From Neoceratodus forsteri (lineage: Eukaryota > Chordata > Ceratodontiformes > Ceratodontidae), in NCBI GenBank assembly GCA_016271365.2, contig CM028136.1:466982001-467046000 (forward strand): a DNA stretch of 64,000 bases. The letters run 5' to 3'. A program made the position numbers and the translations under genes. The notes below the pieces were generated by a model. It had not been told where the DNA came from, ran no database searches, and saw only the letters and a list, made by a program, of their open reading frames with translations. Below, piece after piece: positions 22,173-32,768 of this stretch (within the stretch, counting starts at the first letter, position 1; each line of letters starts with the position of its first letter).

Positions 22173-23395
22173 TGGGGCACTTTGCTGTGATGTGCAGGGG
22201 GCATCGGTCACTGATGGCTGCAGCCTGGCAGGGCGCCAGGTACAAGTCACTGGGGATCAGCGCACCTGCATGCAAATGAGGCCTTAATGACATGCAAATG
22301 GCCCCATTTGTGTCTTGCATTCATTATGGCCCCATTTGCATGTGAACTTTTGAATATCATGGTTGTTGCACCTAGCGCAATGGAACTTGTGCTAGTGCAT
22401 CCTCCTGCTCCACTCTGGCCACTTGCGCTGGCACAGTGCCACTGCACCATGTGCACTGCGGGTGGCCAGGGTGTGATATTCAATGATGCTGTGCCATGGC
22501 GCAGCTCCGTTGAATATCACCCTGTCAACATCCCTGCACAGCCCAGTTACGCTGCACTCAGGCTTGTGCCACAGCCTGGTGCAGTCTGAATGTCTGGCCC
22601 AATGTCTCTAGAATCAAAGAGAATAGGAGGGTCCCTCTCCTATGTCATGATAAAATGCAAGATACATACTTATCAAAAGAATTGAACCTGAAACTAAAAA
22701 GTAGGGTAATGAGTACAAGGGGACACCCACTACAGTTAAGACAAAAGAAGTTTAACACAAATAAAAGAAAGACTTTTTACACACAAAGAATGGTGACACC
22801 CTGAAATCAATTACCATCAACTGTAATAGCTAATAAGAAAAAAAACTCATTTCAGGAAAAGATTAGACACCTACATCCTTGAAGGCAACAGCCTGAAGTA
22901 TTATGGGTAAAGGACAGGAGCAAGTGTGAGCTAACCACCTTCTCAGCTCCTAAAACCTTAGTGTGAACCTTAGTATACAGTTAGTAAAAAAAAAAAAAAA
23001 AAGAAACAAGCAAACAAGCAAACACAATAATTACAATGTTTACAATATATACCTGTTATAATTAGGGGAAGAAATATGGCAGATCAATTGTGACTGTAAC
23101 AGGACAGGATGAGGTGCCAGATTTTGGAACACAGCACTCAAGCACAATTTTCAAGGCATGCTATAAAATAAGAATCGGTAAGCAAGCACTGCTATGTTTT
23201 ACGGATGAACATTATTTAATATTTTTACCAGCCTGTGATCTACTTAGAAGAGAAGCTTTGTGCTTGTGTGTTCACAGCAGTTAGTAGAACAATAAATAAG
23301 AAGGAAAAATGAGGAAGAAGGCAGTGGTCAGCTGCTGGAGGAGGATGAGTGGCATTGAGGACTGGGAAGACAGAGATCAATCCGTGGGAGCTGAG

Positions 23396-25359
23396 ATTTG
23401 GGAAGTAGGAACTGGACATGATATGTAGACAATGGAAACTGGAAACAAAAAATTGCAGCCTGTCTCCTGTACCCACTTGCAAGTTCATCAACCTGGCCAT
23501 TATCCTGAAGGAGTGGAGTCAAAAAAAGAGCACACACCAGACTATCTGTGGCTAGTAGTGAGAAAGGCCGATTACACCTATCTTTTTATATATATATATC
23601 TTGAATTGCCCTATAAAAAACTAGCTGAAAACTACCAACTGAGCAGAGTGAGCAGAGAGTCTCAAAAGGTTAATCTTACCCATTTATGAATTTTAGAAAG
23701 TACCTAGTAGTAGGTTGCTGTCACTTTTATGGTTTTCTTTTCTCTTATATATTTTTCTTTTATTTCTTAATTGAAGTAGAGGTTATTTCTTTTTTTTGAA
23801 TTTCCTGTGCTCCACATAATGTGGCCCATCTGTCCCAATAAGAGAACATGCATTACATTAACAAGTTGCTCACTAGCACACTAGACTGGGAGAAGCAACA
23901 GCAGTGGATATTAGCTCCAAATGATAAACTCAAGCAAATAAACTTGAAGCTGTGTGCCAAGGATTTTGAAAACTAAAAAAGTAAAATTTCTGATTATTTT
24001 AAACCGCTATCAGCTTCTGTAACTAATAAATTAAAATCACATCTGCAATGCTCTGTTCTGGCAGTGTGTAGAATAAGGAGCTCACACAGCAGTTTCTCCA
24101 GCAAGAGTGGCCTAACTAAAAGCGGATTATTTCTAAAATGACCCATTTGGCTGTAAAGGCCTAGAGCCAGGTAACTTTCTCTTTCTAGACTCAAATGCCA
24201 CAGCAGCGAGTGAGTATACTGATTTCACTAATACTGAATGATGCTGTAATAAGTGAGTTGATTTTAGTTTACTTGTTTTTTGCTCCATTTTTTATCTTGT
24301 TATTTTACAAATGTAGCGCAATTGAGCTCCAATAATTTAAGCGACGGTTAAACCTAAGGTGCATGCCTTACCACTACTGTAAGCTATATGCTTGTACTGA
24401 GTTTGTAGCAAAGGGTAGGAAAGCACTTTCATTTATTATAGTTATTCATTTTATCATATGGAAAATCTAGATTTAGTTTTTATCCAGTAGCTTCTGTTTT
24501 CTTCTGCCTCTCAGACAGACAGTAGCAAGAGAGTAACGAGACTGCTTTTTAAACTAAGAAACCAGAGCAGCATACTGGTTGGCCATTACAAGATAAAAGC
24601 TGGACATCAGAAGAACCTTAGGGGATATTTGGAACCTGGAAGAATTAGAAATCAAGCAACTGCCTGAAGTTATCACCATTATCAGTCAGAACAAGAACCA
24701 TTTATAGGATGCAAGAAACAAAAAGTATACTAGCTCATATTTGTAAAGTAGCTCACTTTATAACAGCAACACAATGCAAATTAAAAGCAATACATTTTAA
24801 AGAGAATAAGTGACAGCTCTGTAAAACAGACTTTTCTTTTTACTAGAAGTACAAAAAGGGACACTGCTACTTGAATTGGTCTAATTGTAGAGGTTATTGT
24901 CATCTTAAATGGACTATCCATAACATTCACATATAGTGTTATTTATATGTTATTTATATGTGCAATTGGGGTTATATCTAATTTTTGGTTATAGCTAATG
25001 GTTAGAATAGAGATATTTTCTTTTTGGTTTTGTAACACCTCAAATGCACTTATCAAAATAGGTACACTAGCTTACCTGTTTGAATGCATATATATTTCAA
25101 ACACTTTATTCTAGAGCTACTGATGTGGGTATAAATGTGTGATTAATAGCAATAACATAGCCCTGATTGTCATTTAATTTATTCGGGCAACTAGTTTTGA
25201 CATCATAATAATGAACACTAACAGTGGGAAAATCATACCAAACCTTATAGCTATGGACGAAGAGGCAGAAGTTGTGAAGGAGAATATCAACAAAAAAGAG
25301 AATAAATGGATTTTTGAGGAGACTTGAGCATTGTAGCTTCAACCTCGGTGGAGAACAAA
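23396..25359. other. Two kilobases without recognised features
   Basis: AT-rich DNA with short A/T runs and a small (ta)n at about 23588-23599. I see no coding motif, RNA gene or repeat that matches elsewhere in the window. It may be unique sequence or very old repeat. Confidence 0.5.
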
Positions 25360-25949
25360 AAAGGACTGAACTACAATCAGCACTAAAAAAAAGAAGTTAA
25401 TTGAGATGGACATTAATGCCACTGGAAAATCTGAAACACAGCAAATAAATATCCACAACAGGGATAGCAATGATAAAGGCAGTACATCTTTACTGGAAGT
25501 ATGGGTAAAGGAATATCAGCCAGAACATAAAAAAAACATTACTCAGGAAGGAAGCAAATTCAAGATAAAAAAGTAAAAAAAGAAAACAAAATAGCAGAAA
25601 TCAGAAAAAACCAAAAGGCATTGAAGCAAGCAAAAAAGAAGCAATTACAGATTTTTTCTAAATAAATAAAAGAATTTAAATAAAAAAATGAGGATAAGAA
25701 AAACACTGTCAACATCTGCAACAAAGATCATGCAGTAATGGTGACAGAGGGTTCAGGAATCTTGCCACAACAAGAAATACAGGAAAGTAAACTTGAGCTT
25801 TTTAGCCTTTAAACGTGTTTGCTAATTCCTCTACCTCCCTCATGAAGATTCCTGAATTAGAATTTACAGATTAAACTAACAGTGTTAATATGCAAGATTT
25901 CCCCAACACAGTTTTTGAAAACCTAAATAATTAGGTTGAAAAAATTTAA

Positions 25950-26168
25950 TTGATTCCAGATTTAATAAACCGATGTCCCAACAGTCTAATGGAATACACA
26001 TTAAAGACCCTGGCTCAACCCATCATGGCTAATGTAATAATTTTAGAAACACTAAATGATGTCCGAAATAGAGTAGACATTTTTATGAAAGAAATTACAG
26101 AGAAAATGGATTTGCTGTCTAGAAAAGTTGAAAATTTAGAAAAACAACTAAATAACCGTAATTTATAA
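25950..26168 (+). pseudogene. Coiled-coil fragment, 72 residues, possible LINE ORF1
   Basis: Residues about 35-70 (RVDIFMKEITEKMDLLSRKV and following ENLEKQL) have heptad-spaced hydrophobics typical of a trimeric or dimeric coiled coil, as in LINE ORF1 proteins. No RNA-binding domain is visible in frame. Surrounded by stops. Confidence 0.4.
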
Positions 26169-26736
26169 TTTTGAAAAATAATCATACTAGAATCACCAAA
26201 TAAACTGCATTATAATGGTAAAGGGAGGAAGAAGAAAAAAGAAAATAAAGCAAGAAATAAAAAAGGATACAGGCCAGGAGAGTAAAACTATTGATAAACA
26301 GGGAACTTGGAATACTAACGAATGTTCAATACCACTTGAAGCTATACATGTCAGAACTATTAACAAGAATAACAAGGCAAGATAACAGAAAATACTTCAG
26401 GAAGTGGGGAAAAAAATCACAAAGCTGATAGGTATACAAGGGAATAGGTAATAAGGCCAGCAACTCACAGGAGACAAGGAGAAAGGGGAATACAATAGAT
26501 TTACACTAAACTCAGAACATAATCGGAAAGGACTGTTTATCAACAAAGGAGGACAGAAAGTGGATATTGGAGAACAATGCCATAAATATCAAAAATCTTC
26601 CTGTTATCAACTTAACAGGATATGAAATCATTAAATGTATCACAGGTATTTTTCATAAACATAAAGACACAAGACTTTCACTGATAGAACTGGTAGCACT
26701 TTTATTTCAAACAATAGAAGTCTGCCGGTATACATC

Positions 26737-27165
26737 ATGGTTTCAAACATGGGTTTTGTGAAACAAATTTGGTTCAAGCAAAATGAACTAACTGCTCTGG
26801 GCCTGGAGATAGCAACACCTCTTCCGTGGCATTCCATTAAAAGATTAGCATTTCATACATCTAATATAAAACATACAGTAGAACTAAAGGTCTTGCAATG
26901 TGTTCTTGCATCTTTGAAATGGAACTTTCATGAAAAGCCTCAGTGTGATAATGAGGTAAATCAGAACAACACAATGATTCTGTTAATTTTCAGAATAAAC
27001 AGAGCACCTCAAGATAATACTGCATCTCTCTTTTCTGTCTTTATTTCATTGTTATCTAGTGGTCCAAAACTCAGTATTACTCAGGGGAATTTTTACAACA
27101 TAAGGAAAGTACACAAAAATGTGGAAGGCAATCAGATTGATTTGCATGTTAAAACAGCCAAATAG
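26737..27165 (+). other. Unrecognised 142-codon open frame
   Basis: I do not recognise a domain in this frame. It has no signal peptide or membrane segment and has ordinary rather than low-complexity composition. It lies within A-rich probable LINE sequence. It may be a chance frame or a piece of an element ORF. Confidence 0.25.
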
Positions 27166-27632
27166 CTCAAACGATCTTAAAAAATGCAAAAAAAAAAAAA
27201 AGTAGAATATTTTGATATTTACATTCCTAGACTTAAATAATCTTGAAACTTTATCTGATTTTGTTGTTACTGGTGCATGACTTGAAACTATCTCCAATAA
27301 ACATGAGGGGCTGGATTTTCAAAACACAGACACAAGCTGCGACAATGGCAGCTTGCACCGAATGCTGGTGCATCCAGGACCCTGCGCCTGATTTCTACAA
27401 GGGGCATGGTCCTGGTGCCTAGGTCCCACTGCTTGTGGCAACTGAATGGGTGCATCAAATGGGTGGTACACACAGAAGGAATGCCACAAACACTGCAGGA
27501 TGGTGTACGAAGCTATGCCCTTGCATGGGCCATGTTGGTGCCCCCTCCCAATGCCATGGCCAATGTGCCCATCAGTGGCACTACAGTGACCCAACACCCC
27601 CTCCCTGCCCTGACTGTGACTGTAAATAGCCA

Positions 27633-27708
27633 CTCTGGTGATCTAGTGGTCCCCCTTCCCACCCCAACTCTGACTGTAAATAGCCTCCCTGGTGCTCTAG
27701 TGGCCCCC
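27633..27708 (+). repeat. Left-arm tRNA-like modules of element B
   Basis: Two copies: CTCTGGTGATCTAGTGGTCC (27633) and CTCCCTGGTGCTCTAGTGGC (about 27684). Each is preceded by tgactgtaaatagc. The gtgatctagtgg core keeps the tRNA A-box pattern. Confidence 0.75.
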
Positions 27709-27799
27709 CACCCAGCATGTAGTGCTCACAACCCTGCATCCCCCCAATCCATACCCGAGATTCAGTGACCAGCACATCCCTCTGCACACCACCACCTCT

Positions 27800-27872
27800 G
27801 GCCACTGAGTGAACTGTCAGTGCATGTACTGGATACAGTACGCGCACTGACAGTTCATTCGGTGGCTGGCCG
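27800..27872. repeat. Central palindrome of element B
   Basis: Left gccactgagtgaactgtcag and right ctgacagttcattcggtggc pair around a short heart (gtactggatacagtac). The flanking ggccac and gtggctggcc are shared with the centres of elements C and D; the gaactgtcagtgc core is not. Confidence 0.8.
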
Positions 27873-27954
27873 TGGTGGTGTACGGCGGGCTGTGCCGGTC
27901 ACCAGATCTCAGCTATGGATTTGGGGGTGCAGAGTTGTGGCCACTACATGCCAG

Positions 27955-28036
27955 GTGGGGGGGCCACTAGAGCACTAGGGAGTCTATTGACAGTCACAGT
28001 CAGGGCCGGGAGCGGGGACCACTAGATCACCAGGGA
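27955..28036 (-). repeat. Right-arm tRNA-like modules of element B
   Basis: Reversed modules ggccactagagcactaggga (27958) and gaccactagatcaccaggga (28016), in mirror order to those at 27633-27708, each with the gacagtcacagt block on the outer side. Confidence 0.75.
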
Positions 28037-28639
28037 GCACCCATTGGGGATGGATCGGGGCAGACCACACAGTGGCACATACTGGATGACCCTCCCAGGA
28101 GATGTCTATGTACCATTAGACCAGCTTTGTGCTGGTCTAATGGTACTTGGCACTTAGTTCCTGGGGAGGTCTTTGAAAATCGGGAATTGAGGGCTGTGGC
28201 AGTCTACGTCTGCTGCAAACCCCCTAGCACCATGCCGCAGCCACTTTCATGGCACAAGGCAGGCGTTAGCACACTTTGGCACAGGCAGCCTGCTGGGTGA
28301 TGCAGGCTGCCTTTGAAAATAGCTCTTGGTGCTGCCCTTGGTGCAAGGTGCCTCTTGCATCAGATTTGTTTGACGCAAGCACCTTGCGTCATACTACGGC
28401 CTTTGAAAATCCGGCCAGAGATGTTTAAAGAGGTATTTGAAATATCCACTAGTGAAGGCAATTTTCCTTCATGGAATATATCTGGACTAGTGAGTAAGGT
28501 TTCCTTTTCTATATAATTTTATTTCCTCCTGGGCACGTCGCAGGTATCTGCTCAACCCTGTCCCTGCCTCCTCCACCTGGCAACTTCCTCTCTGGTCTCC
28601 CAAGCCCCAAACATGTAACAACTAGTTATTTCTCAGGAG

Positions 28640-28878
28640 CCAAAATATGTGACGTTAAAAGCATGTTAAAGGACATAGTGACAGAAACAGAAGGAAATAC
28701 AACAGTAATCTTACATTTGGGGGTCAACAACATAAAGCACCAGACCAGAGAGGACATTAAACAGGAATATAAGGCTATATGGGAAGAAGCAAATAAACCA
28801 AAATGTAAGGTTTACCTGTCAGAAATATTACCAGTACCAAGGGAAAATAAATATAAGATTGATAAAATCAAGGATATA
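28640..28878 (+). pseudogene. CR1 ORF1 SGNH-esterase domain, first half
   Basis: Reads GAKICDVKSMLKDIV, then TTVILHLGVNNIKHQTRE (the block corresponding to H-x-G-x-N-D/N in SGNH hydrolases) and VYLSEILPVPRE. The esterase domain is typical of CR1 ORF1. The frame is cut at 28878 by the L1 insertion and continues at 38413. Confidence 0.75.
28864..28878 (+). repeat. L1 target-site duplication, left copy
   Basis: aaaatcaaggatata, repeated exactly at 38398-38412 after the L1 poly(A) tract. A 15-bp duplication is typical of L1 target-primed insertion. Confidence 0.92.
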
Positions 28879-29163
28879 GGGGTGTGTGGTTTGGCCACCG
28901 GGAAGATGGCAGCCTAAAAAGAGAGCTCTTGTCTTGAAAGTGTTCATCCATGCTTAATCGCCACGATCCCGTGGAGCCCTGACCTAAAAAACAGCTCTAT
29001 GAGCGGGTGACAGTTACACCTTCTGAGCGGCAACTGTTTTAAGCGGATTTCGGGGAGAGTGGTGACATCTTTGAGCGCCATGTGTTTGGTGACTTGACAG
29101 AGCAGTGAGAGGATGAGCAGGCCCAACTTGCAACCCTAGCCATAATACACACTTTGAAGAGGA

Positions 29164-30597
29164 GTGGAGATGGTAGCTGAGCTCTGTGGGGAAGACAGGC
29201 TACAGAACAACTCAGACTGGGACTGTGTTTTTTTTTTTCTCCTACGTATGCTGAGCAGAAAAGTGTCAGTAATGATGATCTCGGCAGCCACTATCGGGGA
29301 ACAGATTGCATCACCAGTAAGCCCCAACAAGCCCCCTGCAGTAGAGGAGTCCTTGTGCCATATCACACACCTGCTGGAGACCCTAATTGCAAGGGTGGAT
29401 GGTCTAACCTTGTCGCTCTCAAATACAGTTACAGAGGTTAAACAATTGCAGGACAAGGTCAATGTACTGGAGCAAAAGGCAGAAAACTGCGAGGACCAAC
29501 AGTTGTGATTATGGCAGAAGATGAGACAGCATGAGGAGCGCCTTGAAACCTTATGGAGCAGGGCAGAGGATCATGAAAATAGAAACCGGCGCAACAATCT
29601 GCATATCATTGGTCTGCCTGAGGAAGTGGAAGGGTAGGATATGGAGACATTTTTAAACAACAACATCCCAATGATATTGGGTGAAAGATGGCAGGACTCC
29701 ATCAAAGTTGAAAGGGCCCACAGAGTGACCACTGGAAATCAAAGGCAAATGGATCATCCCCGACTTATAGTGGCATATCTGCTCCGCTATTCAACCAAGG
29801 AGAGGATACTAAGAGCGGCGAGGGATTTGGGAGAGCTGTACTGGCAAGGGGTTGCAATTCAAATCTATAGGGACTCCATACAAGAAACAGCAGCAAAGAG
29901 AAAAGCATTTGGCCCTATCAAGATGTTTCTATACCAGAATGATTTTCATTTCAGATTTAAGAACCTTACCAGACCCTGGGTCAGCAAAGGGGGGCAAGAG
30001 GTGATTGTGGATCATCCAGAAGAGTCGGAACATTGGTTGGCTCGGTCATGGCCTAGTCTACAATACCAAACTACATCACCCAAGAGGCTTTGGGAGCCTC
30101 AAGTGTCTATATCTTCGGTTAGGAACCTCTCTGCTGGACGAAACATGTCTGGGGGCACAATAACAATGGGGCCGGTGCAACCAGTTGGTAACCCCACTGG
30201 TGGAAGGGACAGCAAGCCATTGCAGAAACCAAATCCCACACAAATGAGTCAAACTAGCTCTTTGCCACAGAGGTTGGACATTTATTTTACTAAATCCAGA
30301 CACAGAGCACGAAGTGGACCACAGCTGTCGCCAAGTAAAAACCCTCCTGCAAAAATTTTGCAAGGCGATTCACCTGTGCCAGCAGAACACAGGAATTTGG
30401 AAGCCTCTCTCCATATGGAAATGGAGACAGAAGTTACAGGGGACTGGGCTGATTATCCAGACAGTACTCTAATTGAAGCGGTGGAGGCCCTGTCAAGAGT
30501 GAAACCTGGTCTCTTGTTGTATGCAGCGGCTGCTGCCAAGGCTACTCCTGATACTGGGACTCTCCCTCGGGGACCACCCGAGCGGGCCAAAGGCTAG
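29164..30597 (+). pseudogene. L1 ORF1 with two in-frame stops
   Basis: The N-terminal part (to 29505) has a Leu-rich coiled coil around VTEVKQLQDKVNVLEQ. TGA at 29506-29508 and TAG at 29636-29638 interrupt one otherwise continuous frame. After the first stop comes NLHIIGLPEE, the RRM-like start, and later KVERAHRV. The C-terminal domain contains STKERILRAARDLGE and KRKAFGPIKMFL. The tail (residues beyond about 150 of the last segment) is Ser/Pro-rich. The protein would coat L1 RNA; this copy cannot make it whole. Confidence 0.88.
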
Positions 30598-31634
30598 AAT
30601 ACTTGAACTTTTAAAGGGCGAAGGGCTACATGGGGTTATGATTCCTCCTTCTATTTCCCATTATATTTTTTCTTCTCTGTCTTGACTACGGAGAGTAAGA
30701 GAGGATACTCCCCCCGCTCCTTTTTTCAATCACTGTTTAAATCAAGGTTGAAAGGTTATTTTGTTGGGAGTGTGAGGTATTAGGGGGTTGTTGTCGGTTG
30801 CTAATTTTGTTCTCCATAATGTAATGGGTAGAGAACATGGCTTCAGGGGTATGGCAGTAATCGGAAGGTAGATGTCCCCAATTTCTCCCACTTTCCTCCC
30901 TGGTCTTCCCTGTTTTTTTTTAAGGGGATGATGTCGAGAGTGGGTGGGGGATACACATACTCCATCCCTCTCCCACCCTTTCCTGGGTTTTCTTTTTTTT
31001 TCTATTTCCTTTTCTTTTTGGATATTTCTACCTGTCATCCCCCACCTCCATGGAGTCGGAGTGACTGACCAGGGATGTACACAGGGATTGGGCTAACTTG
31101 CATTAAGTGACCACTTCCAGTATATGACCCCTTACTGAGCGTTGGAGCTAGCATAGCTGTAGGGTGCTAAAATAACCCTCTTTTTCTGTGATCTGCACTC
31201 TCATAGATAGATTCCATCGTAGTGCCTGTTTTTTGGGGGGGCATTATTGTGTGTCTTAAAAAGTTTGTTGATTGCAATTTAGTTATAAGCTATAACTGCA
31301 CATACAGTCTTATTTTTCTCTTTCTCTTCTAGTACAGTAATATATTAAGAGACCAAGATCAAGGCGTTATCTGTTCCTGGCGATGCTTCCACTTCTGTCT
31401 GTCCTAATCTGTGGTTGGATAGTGCTGTTGTGGGCAGGGTACAGTATTAAGGTATCGAACCCAGCTATAGAATACACCCCCCCCAGAACTCACAGTAAAT
31501 AATTCTCTTACTTTCTTACTGAGGGTAAATAAGATGTCGAATGCAACCAAGGCTCTTAGATGGATATCATGGAATGTAAAGGGGCTGAATCACCCTGTGA
31601 AAAGAACAAAAGTTTGACAGCATTTAAGGTCCCT

Positions 31635-32768
31635 GAAGATAGAATTCAATTCAATTCAATTCGTGTTTATTTATAAAGCGCCTTTCAGAATCAAGGCGCT
31701 GTACATGACAATAAAATCAAGACAATAAAATCAAGATCAACAAAAACAAATAAACTATAAAGAAAAAGCCAAGTTAAAAAGATAAGTTTTTAAAGCAGTT
31801 TTAAAACTATCGACGGTCGGGCATTCTCTCAACCAATGAGGTAGAGAATTCCACAGGGTAGGAGCTGAGTAAGCAAAAGCATGAGATCCTGATAACTTCA
31901 AACGAACCCTGGGAATCTCTAGCAATCCCTCATTGGTGGAGCGGAGGGGGCGGAGGGGGCGATAGGGAATCAGAAGATCTTTCAGGTAACCGGGTCCCTG
32001 ATCGTGTAGGGCTTTAAAGGTTAGTAAACCAACCTTAAAGATGATACGCCACCGCACAGGCAGCCAATGCAGTTCGCGAAGCACAGGCGTAATATGACTG
32101 GTTCTCGAGGTCCCAGTCAAAAGCCTGGCTGCAGCATTCTGCACTAGCTGCAGGCGGCGGATATCAATCCCTGGAAGCCCTACGTATAGGGAATTACAGT
32201 AGTCCAAACGGGTTGTAACAAAGGCGGAACCAAAGTCGGAAGATACTCCTGGGGAATCAGGTGTTTCACCCGAGATATTCCTCAGATGATAAAAGAGGTT
32301 TTGACAACAGCTGAGACCTGAGATTTCAGGGTCAGACCGTCAAATCGAATAGCAGCAGATTCGCACCTGTCGAGAGCTAGAGAGCGGCACCCCACCAAGT
32401 GATAAGCCTGATGGATGTGCCGCACCCAAGCCCCTCCCAGGATGATCTGGGCCCACAACCAATACCTCGGTCTTATCCGGATTAAGCTTCAACCAGCTCG
32501 AACTCATCCAAATTCTGATTTCATCCAGACAGTTGTTAAGTACAGAGAGTGCATCACTCTGATCGGGGAGAAAGGATAATGCAGTTGAGTATCATCCGCA
32601 TAGCAGTGAAAACTCAAACTGTATCTCCTGATGATTTCTCCTAATGGCAGCATGTACACTGCAAACAACATGGGAGCTAAAATGGAACCCTGCGGTACCC
32701 CACATGGAAGGGAGAAGGTGTCAGAGGAATAAATTCCAGTGACAACTCTCTGAAACCTACCAGTGAAA
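31635..32768 (-). mobile_element. L2-clade LINE, 5' truncated, inside L1 ORF2
   Basis: The left end is an (attca)n tail, then tttataaagcgcctttcaga with ggcgctgtacatg, a usual L2-type 3' end. On the minus strand 32207-31755 gives DYCNSLYVGLPGIDIRRLQL, VQNAAARLLTG, HITPVLRELHWLPV and APTLWNSLP, the L2 C-terminal blocks. About 32695-32560 still holds the reversed CGVPQGS region and YADD region. L1 ORF2 continues in frame after removal (KIE-IALL), which fixes the insertion point and leaves a short GAA overlap. Confidence 0.9.

Larger units (their letters stand above)
20772..22600. mobile_element. Palindromic-family element E, 1.83 kb
   Basis: The left end ggcggatagtcagaag and the reversed right end gggccagacattcagac form a degenerate terminal inverted repeat. 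Subterminal blocks also pair (gatattcaagcgg region with ccgttgaatatcac region). Both arms carry arrays of a ~47-base module with its own internal hairpin, mirrored around a centre at about 21633. Joining the LINE frame on both sides leaves AAT at each end, consistent with a 3-bp target duplication. No protein is encoded, so movement would need a transposase from elsewhere. A PIF/Harbinger-like origin is possible but unproven. Confidence 0.7.
20441..22964 (+). mobile_element. CR1-like LINE 3' fragment, split by palindromic element E
   Basis: The left part (20441-20771) encodes ESIEEKDLGVIINENLNYN, IGTIKKILGVEV and NRLEKRKL. The right part (22601-22964) continues MSLESKRIGGSLS and ends in the C-terminal region. 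These are the post-active-site blocks of a CR1-like LINE of the same older type as 40035-42830. The reading frame rejoins cleanly across the inserted element (KL|MSLES). Confidence 0.8.
20397..23395 (+). repeat. 430-bp tandem duplication, copy 2, interrupted at 20441-22964
   Basis: Starts with catatgcagttagtctagt exactly where copy 1 ends. It is interrupted after about 44 bases by a LINE fragment (with a palindromic element inside it) and resumes near 22965 with agtatacagttagtaaaa, then continues to about 23395. This ordering shows that the duplication preceded the LINE insertion. Confidence 0.7.
25360..27306 (+). mobile_element. Possible 5' part of an old CR1-type LINE
   Basis: Strongly A-rich plus strand, with many short Lys/Asn/Gln-rich frames and a coiled-coil segment at 25950-26168. 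A-rich sense strands and an ORF1 coiled coil are usual in old CR1 LINEs, and esterase and ORF2 pieces of such a LINE lie downstream beyond the insertions at 27307 and 28879. The link is inference from strand, composition and order, not from a recognised domain. Confidence 0.35.
27307..28417. mobile_element. Palindromic-family element B, 1.1 kb
   Basis: The left terminus ggggctggattttcaaa and the reversed right terminus tggccggattttcaaag form a 16-17-base terminal inverted repeat. Two modules on the left arm and two on the right are mirrored in exact order around a centre at about 27832. Additional internal hairpins occur on the right arm (ccattagaccagc / gctggtctaatgg at 28112-28144). GC-rich, noncoding, in AT-rich surroundings. 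Confidence 0.75.

Noticed and set aside
19968..23395. LTR retrotransposon with 430-bp direct repeats as LTRs
   Set aside because: The repeats adjoin in tandem apart from a LINE insertion in copy 2, there are no TG..CA ends, primer-binding site or gag-pol between them.
25106..25342. Minus-strand frame of 78 codons as a small host gene
   Set aside because: No motif, no conserved context, adjacent to A-rich probable LINE sequence whose antisense is T-rich and open.
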